A stretch of DNA of 15,466 nt from JBFWQM01 sp050249455 (lineage in GTDB: Bacteria; Pseudomonadota; Alphaproteobacteria; MPNO01; VGEU01). The DNA lies in NCBI GenBank assembly GCA_050249455.1, contig JBFWQM010000126.1, positions 1 through 15,466 of the forward strand. Direction: 5' to 3'. Shown here one piece after another: positions 8,420 through 15,429 of this stretch. The position numbers and the translations under genes are program-made. The notes under the pieces are model-generated. The model was not told where the DNA came from. It ran no database searches and was given only the letters and a program-made list of their open reading frames with translations. The stretch's first letter is position 1. Each line of letters opens with the position of its first letter.

Positions 8420-9871
8420 CTACCAGAGCTTGCCGGTGAAGTCGGCCAGCACGCGGCGGTGCAGGGCGGCGACGGCGCGCAGCGATTCGGCGAGTTCGTC
8501 GCGCTCGGGCCGCTTGAGCCGGCGGGGCAGGACGTCGTTGGACGGCCGGCGGCCGGCGGCGACGTCGGCGACCTGCTGGCGCAGCAGCCGGTCGGTCAAA
8601 CACGCGAAGGCGGAGTCGAGCGCCGCCGCCTCGTCGGCGTCCACGATGCCGCGCCCGGCCAGCGCAGCCAGCCGGTCGGCGGTCGCCGTCGCGGCGATGC
8701 CTTCGCGCAACGCCAGCAGGCGGATCGAGCCGACCAGCGGCATCAGCCCGCCCAGCTTGAGGTCGACATGGCCGCGCCGAGAGTCGTCGCCGCCGACAGT
8801 GTGGAAGCGGCCGAACAGGCCGATGGCGACGGCATGGTTGGCCTGGTTCTCCGCCATGGCCGACAGGAACGCGGGGTAGGCGGCGAGCTGGCCGGACAGG
8901 TGGCGCCGCAGCGCGTCGGCCGGCGCCGCATCGCCGGCGAACGGGCGGAAGTCGCAGAAGATGTCGGCGAACAGCACGGCGACCGGGCTGCGCCGGCGGC
9001 ACCACAGGCCCACCTGGTCGCGCCACTGGGCCAGGGTCTTGCGCCACACCGGGTTGGTCGCCATCACGTTGCCGTCGCACAGCGGGAACCCTGCGGCGGC
9101 GAGCCGCGCCGTCATCCGCTCGGCCAGCGCGATGAAATAAGTGTCGATCGCGCCGTGCTCCGCGTCGGGGTAGTCGGCGAGGATCAGGCCGTTGTCCTGG
9201 TCCGGCCGCAGCAGGCTCTCGCCGCGCCCGGCGGAGCCGAGCACCAGCGCGGTGAAGGCGACCGGCGGCGGGCCGAGCGCTGCGGCCGTCGTCTCGACGA
9301 TGCGCCTGTGGATGTCGAGGTTGATGTCGGACAGCAGGCGCAGCACCTCCGGCGCCGGCACGTTCTCGGCCAGGAGATCGGCGGCGAGCGCGGCCTGCGA
9401 CGACTTGCGGCGCGCCAGGCCGTCGGGCGAATCGTCGTCGCCCAGCGCGGTCATGCGGCGCAGCGCCGCCTCGCCGGCGACCGCCAGCGCGTGGTCGAGG
9501 TCGACGACGCCGGCCAGCCGCCCGTCGCCCTCGACCAGCGGCAGGTGGCGGACCGCCAGGCGCCGCATCTCGGCGATGACGCGGTAGAGATAGTCGCCGG
9601 CCGGAGCGACGGCGACCGGGCTGGTCATCAGCTCCCCGACAGGGCGGTCGGGCGCGGCGGCCAGCGCGGCGCGGCGGGCGATGTCGCGCTCGGTCAGGAT
9701 GCCGACCGGCCTGCCGCCGCCATCGACCACCACCAGGCCGGACGAATCGGCGGCGGCCAGCGCGGCGATCGCGTCGCGCAGCGGCGTGGCGGCCGGCAGC
9801 GCCGGGAAGTCGCGCATCGCCTCGCGCGCCCGGCGGCCGAAGACCGCGACGGCCGGGCTGGGGCTAGACAC
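8420..9871 (-). CDS. CBS-domain DUF294 putative nucleotidyltransferase (GlnD-like)
   Basis: Putative signal-transduction nucleotidyltransferase. The 483 residues comprise a pair of CBS domains (about 25-135, ligand-sensing, likely adenine nucleotides), then a DUF294 nucleotidyltransferase domain with the GlnD-type signature GSAGRGE (212-218) and DQDN (224-227). The C-terminal substrate-binding-like DUF294_C region contains FADIFCDFRPF and HVDLKLGGLMPLVGSIRLLAL. Relatives with an extra N-terminal cyclic-nucleotide domain exist; it is absent here. Start: the GTG at 9871 overlaps the upstream gene's stop by 8 bases. A TTG at 9895 (491 residues) and an ATG at 9817 are alternatives, and none has a clear ribosome-binding site. 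It converges on the exonuclease gene, with 16 bases between stops. The protein target is unknown; the neighbouring symporter or the helical protein encoded upstream are candidates. Confidence 0.88.
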   Translation of the reverse strand: MSSPSPAVAVFGRRAREAMRDFPALPAATPLRDAIAALAAADSSGLVVVDGGGRPVGILTERDIARRAALAAAPDRPVGELMTSPVAVAPAGDYLYRVIAEMRRLAVRHLPLVEGDGRLAGVVDLDHALAVAGEAALRRMTALGDDDSPDGLARRKSSQAALAADLLAENVPAPEVLRLLSDINLDIHRRIVETTAAALGPPPVAFTALVLGSAGRGESLLRPDQDNGLILADYPDAEHGAIDTYFIALAERMTARLAAAGFPLCDGNVMATNPVWRKTLAQWRDQVGLWCRRRSPVAVLFADIFCDFRPFAGDAAPADALRRHLSGQLAAYPAFLSAMAENQANHAVAIGLFGRFHTVGGDDSRRGHVDLKLGGLMPLVGSIRLLALREGIAATATADRLAALAGRGIVDADEAAALDSAFACLTDRLLRQQVADVAAGRRPSNDVLPRRLKRPERDELAESLRAVAALHRRVLADFTGKLW

Positions 9872-10544
9872 CGCCGGCCGCAGGCCGGCCGGCAAGGTCG
9901 GCGCAGACGGCGGCGCGGTCGACGCGCCGTTCCATCTCCTGCCACATCGACACCATGCGGAAGCACACGCTTGCGACCACCATCTCCTGGTCGAACCGGC
10001 GGTAGCTGGTGTGGATGGGCAGCGCTTCGTAGAGCAGCCGTCCGGATACCTCGGCGATGGCGGCGGGGCCGCGCGGGGGCGCCGCGCGCGCCGCGCCCAT
10101 GCGCGCGTCGAACCGGGCGATCGCGTCGGCCCACCCCTGCGGCCGGTGCGCCGGCGGCGGGTCGAGCGCCAGGATCTCGGGGTACCAGGCGGCGAGACGG
10201 TCGGCGATCGCGGCTGCGTCCGATCCGGCGGACGGCCGCAGGAAGGCCTCCAGCACGATCAGGATGTCGGCCAGCACCGCGCCGTAGCCTTCCCAGCGGC
10301 AGCGCGTCAGCGCGGCCATGAAATCCTGTTCCTTGAAGAGCTGGTAGCTGAACAGCCCGGCCTTGGTGCGGCAGTAGTCTATCGCGCACTTCTGGGCGAT
10401 GAAGGCCGCGTGCTGGCGGGCGAAATCCCGCAGCGCCGCAGCGGTGGCAATGGTGGGACGACGCCATCGCTGCAGCGGGAAGGCGCAACCCACCCACTGC
10501 GCCGGCGCCAGGCCAAACAATAATCGTCCTGCTTTTTGTTGCAT
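9864..10544 (-). CDS. Uncharacterised helical protein upstream of the DUF294 gene
   Basis: I do not recognise a named family. The 226-residue soluble protein is mostly helical, with no signal peptide or membrane segment. Its most conserved-looking block runs from about residue 43 and contains FARQHAAFIAQKCAIDYCRTKAGL, then a Cys-Arg-Trp-Glu stretch (CRWEGYGAVLADI) and later HTSYRRFDQEMVVASVCFRM. Its stop overlaps the start of the CBS-DUF294 gene, so the two are almost certainly co-transcribed and may act together. The ATG at 10544 has no good ribosome-binding site. The first 35 or so residues look less protein-like, so a start further in (for example GTG at 10493) is possible. It is divergent from the DUF4212/symporter operon. 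Confidence 0.75.
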   Translation of the reverse strand: MQQKAGRLLFGLAPAQWVGCAFPLQRWRRPTIATAAALRDFARQHAAFIAQKCAIDYCRTKAGLFSYQLFKEQDFMAALTRCRWEGYGAVLADILIVLEAFLRPSAGSDAAAIADRLAAWYPEILALDPPPAHRPQGWADAIARFDARMGAARAAPPRGPAAIAEVSGRLLYEALPIHTSYRRFDQEMVVASVCFRMVSMWQEMERRVDRAAVCADLAGRPAAGGV

Positions 10545-10572
10545 TGTCTTGACGGCCTGCCTGTCCTATCCT
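10544..10572 (+). promoter_or_regulatory. Weak candidate promoter for the symporter operon
   Basis: TTGTCT (10544-10549) and TATCCT (10567-10572) lie 17 bases apart, each matching 4/6 of the consensus. If used, the transcript would have a leader of roughly 175 bases before DUF4212. The rest of the 211-bp divergent region 10545-10755 shows a small stem (ccggg/cccgg near 10599-10614) and the short palindrome ggcatacgtgcc (10716-10727), but no gene that I can support. Confidence 0.25.
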
Positions 10573-10755
10573 TCCTTAGAGTTGAACAAAATATGGTCCG
10601 GGCCACAACCCGGATGGGGAGGCTAGCCGGACGCCGCAATCCGCGGCGCCAGGCATACGCGCAGCGTGCAGTGGTGGCGCACAACGGCCTTCCCTCGTTG
10701 TCATGCGCGGGCCGGGGCATACGTGCCTTCGGCCCCCGAACGAGGAGGAGTGGGG

Positions 10756-11025
10756 ATGGCGACCCAGCAGTTGTCTTCCGAAAGGCGCGTCGCGTACTGG
10801 AATCGGACGTCGCGGTTGATGTGGACGATCATGGCCATCTGGTTCCTGGCCAGCCTGTTGATCCCGGCGTTCGCCGACAACCTCAACAAGATCACGATCC
10901 TCGGCTTCCCGCTCGGCTTCTACATGTCCGCGCAGGGCTCGCTGATCATCTTCGTCATCCTCTGCTTCTGGAATTCCAGCGGGCAGAACAAGATCGACGA
11001 AGAGTTCGGCGTCGCCGAAGACTGA
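10756..11025 (+). CDS. DUF4212 small subunit of a sodium/solute symporter
   Basis: Small inner-membrane partner found directly before VC_2705-type members of the sodium:solute symporter family. The 89 residues carry two membrane helices (about 21-40 and 50-75), flanked by YWNRTSRLM and a C-terminal acidic tail (KIDEEFGVAED). The motif FPLGFYMSAQGSLIIFVILCFW is typical of the family. The ATG at 10756 is fixed by a strong GGAGGAG about 7 bases upstream; the frame is open further upstream but without a ribosome-binding site. It is followed after 13 bases by the large subunit, with which it is surely co-transcribed. Confidence 0.93.
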   Translation: MATQQLSSERRVAYWNRTSRLMWTIMAIWFLASLLIPAFADNLNKITILGFPLGFYMSAQGSLIIFVILCFWNSSGQNKIDEEFGVAED

Positions 11026-11038
11026 GGGGGGCCAAGCG

Positions 11039-12847
11039 ATGTCACGCGTCGTCCAGGGCGACTTCCTCAGCAACCTCGGCCGCATCTACGGCCTCTACAC
11101 CGGCGGCTTCCTCGGCTTCACCATCCTGCTCGCCATCCTCGAGCAGCTCGGGGTGCCGAACAGGATCATTGGCTACCTTTTCGTCTTCCTGACCATCGGC
11201 GTTTACGCGCTGATCGGCTGGCTGTCGCGCACCGCGCAGATCTCGCAGTACTACGTCGCGGGTCGCCAGGTGCCGGCGTTCTACAACGGCATGGCGACCG
11301 GCGCCGACTGGATGAGCGCCGCGTCGTTCATCTCGATGGCGGGCGGGCTCTATCTGCAGGGCTACAACGGCCTCGGCTTCGTGCTCGGCTGGACCGGCGG
11401 CTACGTGCTGGTGGCGACCCTGCTGGCGCCGTACCTGCGCAAGTTCGGCCAGTACACGGTGCCCGACTTCCTGGGCGCCCGATACGGCGGCAACGTGGCG
11501 CGGACCTGCGGCATCGTCGTGCTGCTGTGCGCGTCGTTCACCTACGTCGTGGCGCAGGTGTTCGGCGTCGGCATCATCACCTCGCGCTTCCTCGGCATCC
11601 CGTTCGAGTGGGCGGTGTTCGTCGGCCTGCTCGGCATCCTGGTGTGCTCGATGCTGGGCGGCATGCGGGCCGTCACCTGGACCCAGGTGGCGCAGTACAT
11701 CATCCTGATCATCGCCTACCTGGTGCCGGTGGTGTGGCTGTCGACCAAGGACTACGGCATCCCGATCCCCGAGCTCACCTACGGCCAGGCGCTGGAGAAG
11801 ATCACCGCGCTGGAAACCCAGCTCGGCATCGTCAAGCACCACGTCGCCGCTTTCGCCGGCGCCGACGGCAGGTTCAGCTGGACGGAGTGGGCGAACTTCC
11901 TCGCCCTGGTGCTGTGCCTGATGGTCGGCACCGCGTCGCTGCCGCACATCCTGATGCGCTACTTCACCACGCCCAACGTGCGCGACGCGCGCAAGTCGGT
12001 CGGGTGGAGCATCTTCTTCATCTTCCTGCTCTACTTCACGGCGCCGGCCTACGCGGCGTTCGCGAAGCTGGAGGTCTACCAGAACGTGATCGGCCAGCCG
12101 ATCGCCTCGCTGCCGGCATGGGTGCAGTCGTGGTCCCAGGTCGCCGGCATGCTGACGATCAAGGACGCCAACGCCGACGGCATCCTCCAACTTGCCGAGT
12201 TGACCATCAACCAGGACATCATCGTCCTCTCGACGCCCGAGATCGCGGGCCTTCCCTACGTGATCTCGGGCCTGGTCGCGGCCGGCGGCCTGGCGGCGGC
12301 GCTGTCAACCGCCGACGGGCTCCTGCTCGCGATCGCCAATGCGCTGTCGCACGACGTGTACTACCGGATGATCGATCCGAAGGCGTCGAGCTTCCGCCGG
12401 CTGGTGGTGGCGCGCACGCTCCTGATCGTCGTGGCGATCATCGCCGCATCGGTGGCGAGCACGCGGCCGTCGGGCATCATCCAGATGGTGGCGTGGGCTT
12501 TCTCGCTGGCGGCAGCCGGCTTGTTCGCGCCGCTGGTGCTCGGCATCTGGTGGAAGCGCACGACCTCGACCGGCGCGATCTGCGGCATGATCGCGGGGTT
12601 CGGCGTCTGCCTGTTCTACCTGGTGGCGACGCGCTACGCGCCGGGGTGGTTCGAGGCGACCTTCGGCACCAAGCTGTGGTGGGGCATCCGCAACATCTCC
12701 AGCGCCATCTTCGGCCTGCCGGTCGCCTTCGTCGTCACCTGGATCGTCAGCCTGATGACGCCTGCACCCTCGCAGGAGATGCAGGACTTCATCGATTCGA
12801 TCCGCGTGCCGGCCGGCGAGGTCGCCTTCAGCGAAAAGCTGGAATGA
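11039..12847 (+). CDS. Sodium:solute symporter, VC_2705/acetate-permease-like
   Basis: Inner-membrane transporter of the SSS family, probably driving uptake of a small organic acid such as acetate by sodium. The substrate is inferred from relatives annotated as ActP-like. The 602 residues contain about 13-14 hydrophobic helices. Family signatures are YYVAGRQVPAFYNGMATGAD and MSAASFISMAGGLY, the region around the first sodium site, and later IAGLPYVISGLVAAGGLAAA followed by LSTADGLLLAIANALSHD. Between helices, at residues 376-387 (12164-12199), DANADGILQLAE fits the 12-residue EF-hand calcium loop at every key position. GAGGGGGGCC just upstream serves as ribosome-binding site for the ATG at 11039. 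It lies 13 bases after its DUF4212 partner and ends in a strong terminator. Confidence 0.95.
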   Translation: MSRVVQGDFLSNLGRIYGLYTGGFLGFTILLAILEQLGVPNRIIGYLFVFLTIGVYALIGWLSRTAQISQYYVAGRQVPAFYNGMATGADWMSAASFISMAGGLYLQGYNGLGFVLGWTGGYVLVATLLAPYLRKFGQYTVPDFLGARYGGNVARTCGIVVLLCASFTYVVAQVFGVGIITSRFLGIPFEWAVFVGLLGILVCSMLGGMRAVTWTQVAQYIILIIAYLVPVVWLSTKDYGIPIPELTYGQALEKITALETQLGIVKHHVAAFAGADGRFSWTEWANFLALVLCLMVGTASLPHILMRYFTTPNVRDARKSVGWSIFFIFLLYFTAPAYAAFAKLEVYQNVIGQPIASLPAWVQSWSQVAGMLTIKDANADGILQLAELTINQDIIVLSTPEIAGLPYVISGLVAAGGLAAALSTADGLLLAIANALSHDVYYRMIDPKASSFRRLVVARTLLIVVAIIAASVASTRPSGIIQMVAWAFSLAAAGLFAPLVLGIWWKRTTSTGAICGMIAGFGVCLFYLVATRYAPGWFEATFGTKLWWGIRNISSAIFGLPVAFVVTWIVSLMTPAPSQEMQDFIDSIRVPAGEVAFSEKLE

Positions 12848-12874
12848 AGCAGGACCGCTCGTTGCGGGTGGAGG

Positions 12875-12904
12875 AGGGGCGGGTCCTGGACCCGCCCTTC
12901 TTTT
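12875..12904 (+). terminator. Rho-independent terminator after the symporter gene
   Basis: The stem gggcgggtc (12877-12885) with gacccgccc (12889-12897) closes a 3-base loop (ctg). A G-T and an A-T pair extend it, and it is followed by CTTTT. It starts 27 bases after the symporter stop. The core is nearly identical to that of the terminator at 5201-5228. Confidence 0.85.
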
Positions 12905-12906
12905 GC

Positions 12907-12930
12907 GCGCGGGGCGCGGCCGCCCCGCGC
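12907..12930. repeat. GC-rich hairpin just after the terminator
   Basis: gcgcggggc (12907-12915) pairs perfectly with gccccgcgc (12922-12930) around a 6-base loop. The 9-bp, all-GC stem sits between the symporter terminator and the next start at 12951. It lacks a T tract, so it is not a second canonical terminator. It may be a transcript-stabilising structure or a chance product of high GC. Confidence 0.5.
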
Positions 12931-12950
12931 CGGTGGTGTAGAGTGCACGG

Positions 12951-13277
12951 ATGAACGCGCCGGACCTGTGGTGGGGATACCTCCACTTCCATCTGCCGAA
13001 CTATGCGCTGTCGGTGCTGATGTACACGCTGATCGGCCGCTTCATGCTGGCGTTCTTCGTGCGGCCGGACTCCGACAACTACATCTGGCGCTGGTTCCGG
13101 CGGCTGACCGACTGGCTGGTCGCCTGGGTGCGCGTGATCACGCCGGGCTTCGTGTCGCGCGGCTGGCTGCCGCTGGCCGCGGTGTTCTGGGTGATGGCGG
13201 CGCGCGTCGCGTTCTTCGCGGCGATGTATTCGGCCGGGCAGGTGCCGACGGCCGGCCGCGTCGTTGGCGCGGGGTGA
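12951..13277 (+). CDS. Small YggT-like membrane protein
   Basis: The 108-residue inner-membrane protein has two hydrophobic helices (about 15-37 and 72-92). The segment between them, YIWRWFRRLTDWLVAWVRVITPGF followed by a second helix, resembles the YggT family pattern in which a helix is followed by a basic amphipathic stretch and a Pro near the membrane. The likeness is by eye only. YggT proteins have no settled function. The start at 12951 lacks a strong ribosome-binding site. The stop is 7 bases before the next gene, so the two are likely co-transcribed. Confidence 0.75.
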   Translation: MNAPDLWWGYLHFHLPNYALSVLMYTLIGRFMLAFFVRPDSDNYIWRWFRRLTDWLVAWVRVITPGFVSRGWLPLAAVFWVMAARVAFFAAMYSAGQVPTAGRVVGAG

Positions 13278-13284
13278 GGCGACG

Positions 13285-13599
13285 ATGGACCGCGAGACCC
13301 TTTTCGCCGCGATCTCCGGCATCTGCATCCTCAACGGCATCTTCTCGCCGCTGATCGCCCTGCCTTATGCGTTGTCGCCGGTGTGGATGCCGGACTTCAT
13401 CCCGATCACGCCTTCGATCGCCGCCTATGCGTCGTCGCTGCTGCTGTCGTTCGCCACCCTGCTGGTCAGCGGCGTGCCGGCGGCGCTGTACGAGAGAGTC
13501 GCCGGCGCCGGCCGCGAGGCGGCCGCCCCGATGTGGCTGTGGCTGGCGACAGCGGGCCTGCTCAGCCTGCCCGCCCTGGGCCGGCTCACGAGCCTTTGA
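13285..13599 (+). CDS. Small hydrophobic membrane protein, unknown function
   Basis: I do not recognise a family. The 104 residues hold about three membrane helices: GICILNGIFSPLIALPYALS, AYASSLLLSFATLLVSGVPA and MWLWLATAGLLSLPALG. The ATG at 13285 is preferred because GGTGAGG, which contains the upstream gene's stop, lies 6 bases before it; the in-frame ATG at 13264 would overlap that gene. It follows the YggT-like gene directly and may work with it. The 72 bases after it, 13600-13671, hold nothing that I can name. Confidence 0.7.
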   Translation: MDRETLFAAISGICILNGIFSPLIALPYALSPVWMPDFIPITPSIAAYASSLLLSFATLLVSGVPAALYERVAGAGREAAAPMWLWLATAGLLSLPALGRLTSL

Positions 13600-13671
13600 C
13601 CGCGGCAACCCTTCGGCCCGGCCTGCGTTCGGCTATCATGCCACGCCGCTCCGACGCCGAGGCCTTCTCCA

Positions 13672-14040
13672 ATGGAACGCATCAGGCATTGTGCCGACAT
13701 CTCGATCCGGCGCGGCTGCGGATTCGGCGTCCTGGCGATCGCCTGCGCGATGGTCGGCGTGGCGCACGATGCCGCCCTCGCCATGCGCGGCGGCGCGCTC
13801 ATGGTGATGGTCATGTGGGCGGTGCTGGTGGTGAAGGGCCTGCGCGCGCCGTCGCGCCGCTACCGCGACACCGAGGTCTGGATCCTGCTCGACAAGAAGC
13901 TCGACGGCGTGCCGCCCGACCGCTTCCAGCAGGCGATCGGCTCGGTCCTGCGCGAGCGCTATCTGTGGCACGCCTACGTCTTCGCCGGCCTGTCGTCCGT
14001 GCTGTGGGTGATGAGCTTCATCCTGCGCGCCATCCGCTGA
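13672..14040 (+). CDS. Small conserved-looking membrane protein, unknown function
   Basis: The 122-residue protein begins MERIRHCADISIRRGCGFGV. It has two close membrane helices (about 17-35 and 38-58), a charged cytoplasmic-like segment with RYRDTEVWILLDKKLDGVPPD and RFQQAIGSVLRERYLWHAYV, and a third helix at the C-terminus. I recall similar uncharacterised proteins in other alphaproteobacteria, but no function. The ribosome-binding site is weak. Third-position GC is high as in its neighbours, which supports a real gene. Confidence 0.72.
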   Translation: MERIRHCADISIRRGCGFGVLAIACAMVGVAHDAALAMRGGALMVMVMWAVLVVKGLRAPSRRYRDTEVWILLDKKLDGVPPDRFQQAIGSVLRERYLWHAYVFAGLSSVLWVMSFILRAIR

Positions 14041-14077
14041 CGCGCTACACTGCGGCCGAACGGCAGGGAGGATTGCG

Positions 14078-14866
14078 ATGGCCGACCATCCGAACGCACG
14101 CCAGCTCCTGAGCATCGAGGGCCGCGTGGTGATCGTCACCGGCGGCGCCAAGGGCATCGGCAAGATCTATTCCGAGCGCATGGCGGAGGCCGGCGCGAAG
14201 ATCGTCGTCGCCGACATCGACGCGGCGGCGAACGAGGATACGGTGGCCGGCATCCGCGCCGCCGGCGGCCAGGCGGTGGTCGCCACCACCGACGTGGCGG
14301 ACGAGGCGGCGACGGCGCAGATGGCGAAGACGGCGCTGGATTCGTTCGGCCGCATCGACGCGCTGATCAACAACGCCTCGCTGATGAGCGCGCTGCCGCG
14401 CCGGCCGTGGCACGAGATCCCGCCCGGCGAATGGGACCGCGTGATGGCGGTCAACCTGCGCGGCATCTTCCTGTGCTGCCGCGCGGTGTGGCCGGCGATG
14501 AAGCGCCAGGGCAAGGGCAAGATCGTCAACATCTCGTCGGGCCGGTTCTGGGACGGCACGCCGAACCGGCTGCACTATTCGACCTCGAAGGCCGGCGTCA
14601 TCGGCCTGACCCGGTCGCTCGCCACCGAGCTCGGCGCCGACAACATTCTGGTCAACGCGATCACGCCTGGCTTCACCCTGAGCGAGACGCAGGTCGCGTC
14701 GTCCGGCGCCTACGCGCGGCGCAACGAGGTCGACTCTAGCCGCGCCATCCCGCGCCACCAGGTGCCCGACGACCTGGTCGGCACCGTGATGTTCCTGGTC
14801 TCCGACGGCAGCGATTTCATCACCGGGCAGACGATCAACGTCGACGGGGGGAAGAATCGGCACTGA
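14078..14866 (+). CDS. Short-chain dehydrogenase/reductase (SDR), NAD-type
   Basis: Cytoplasmic oxidoreductase of the classical SDR family, 262 residues, close to the usual 250. The cofactor site TGGAKGIG is near residue 24, and an Asp ends the second strand (VVADID), which favours NAD(H) over NADP(H). NNAS takes the place of NNAG. The catalytic Ser lies in VNISSG, Tyr and Lys in YSTSK, followed by AGVIGLTRSLATELG and a C-terminal ITGQTINVDGG. The catalytic set is complete. The substrate cannot be told from sequence; 3-oxoacyl-ACP reductase-like or alcohol/sugar dehydrogenase activities are possible. GGGAGG lies about 5 bases before the ATG. The gene downstream starts 24 bases after its stop. 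Confidence 0.93.
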   Translation: MADHPNARQLLSIEGRVVIVTGGAKGIGKIYSERMAEAGAKIVVADIDAAANEDTVAGIRAAGGQAVVATTDVADEAATAQMAKTALDSFGRIDALINNASLMSALPRRPWHEIPPGEWDRVMAVNLRGIFLCCRAVWPAMKRQGKGKIVNISSGRFWDGTPNRLHYSTSKAGVIGLTRSLATELGADNILVNAITPGFTLSETQVASSGAYARRNEVDSSRAIPRHQVPDDLVGTVMFLVSDGSDFITGQTINVDGGKNRH

Positions 14867-14889
14867 GGGGGCGGTCGGAAAGACCGGCC

Positions 14890-15282
14890 ATGACGGAGTC
14901 CGTTATCCAAGATCCCGTCGGCTTTCTGGCCGAGCTGGGCGAGCTGCACGACGTGAGGATCGAGCGCATCGCGTACGATTCGGAGCGGCTGTCGCTGACT
15001 CTTGTCGTGAATGATCTCAATTGGGGCCTCGAAGGATTTCCCGAATACGACGGCCCCAGACCATGCGCAGTTGTCTTGGACAGCGTTCGGGTGTTGGCGA
15101 TCGATGTCGAGGACACCGAAGGCGTTCGGATCGCCAGTGCCGTCGTCGTCGCCCAGGCCGGCCGGTTCCGGCTGGAGATCGACCTCAATCTAGGCGGTGG
15201 CGACGCGACCGGCGGTCAGCGCAGCATCGCGGCGACCTTCGGTCAGATGCGCATCCGGGATTTGGCTCCCGATCCGGACTGA
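14890..15282 (+). CDS. Small acidic soluble protein, unknown function
   Basis: I do not recognise a family with confidence. The 130-residue protein has no signal or membrane segment, is acidic, and alternates beta-strand-like stretches: DVRIERIAYDSERLSLTLVV, DLNWGLEGFPEYDGPRPCAV, VLDSVRVLAIDVEDTEG, FRLEIDLNLGG. The fold pattern resembles small immunity or DUF beta proteins, but no toxin partner is next to it. Codon third positions are less GC-biased than in the surrounding genes (for example gattcg, cttgtc, aatgatctcaattgg), which could point to a later acquisition. The product begins MTESVIQDP and the start is 23 bases past the SDR stop, with only a weak ribosome-binding site. Confidence 0.7.
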   Translation: MTESVIQDPVGFLAELGELHDVRIERIAYDSERLSLTLVVNDLNWGLEGFPEYDGPRPCAVVLDSVRVLAIDVEDTEGVRIASAVVVAQAGRFRLEIDLNLGGGDATGGQRSIAATFGQMRIRDLAPDPD

Positions 15283-15323
15283 TTCGCCGGGACGCCGCGC
15301 GGGGCATCTTTCGCGCGGAGGCG

Positions 15324-15405
15324 CCCCCTCCCCCAACCCCCTCCCACGAGGGGTGGGGGAGTATCTAGCCCCCTCCCCTCGTGGGAGGGGGTTGGGGGGA
15401 GGGGG
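15324..15405. repeat. REP/BIME-like inverted pair of GC-rich units
   Basis: Two units of about 37 bases face each other around a short AT-containing centre (tatcta, 15362-15367). The left arm 15324-15353 and the reverse complement of 15375-15405 are the same apart from one extra C; both contain aaccccctcccacgagggg. Each unit can also fold on itself through ccctcccacgaggggtggg-type pairing. It lies between convergent genes ending at 15282 and 15430 and could serve as a two-way terminator. Similar C/T-rich palindromic intergenic repeats are frequent in alphaproteobacterial genomes. Apart from this element, 15283-15429 holds nothing that I can name. Confidence 0.85.
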
Positions 15406-15429
15406 TCTGTCCGCGCGCGAGATCCCGGC

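Noticed and set aside
8270..10321. 683-codon open frame on the plus strand opposite the DUF294 and helical-protein genes
   Set aside because: It starts inside the exonuclease gene and its sequence is Arg/Gly/Ala repeats typical of antisense reading; the minus strand carries recognisable CBS and nucleotidyltransferase motifs.
10666..10755. Upstream extension of the DUF4212 protein
   Set aside because: The ATG at 10756 has a strong ribosome-binding site and gives the family's usual length; the extension has neither.
15324..15405. CRISPR array or prophage attachment site
   Set aside because: Only two inverted units with no regular spacers, no cas genes, and no integrase or tRNA nearby.
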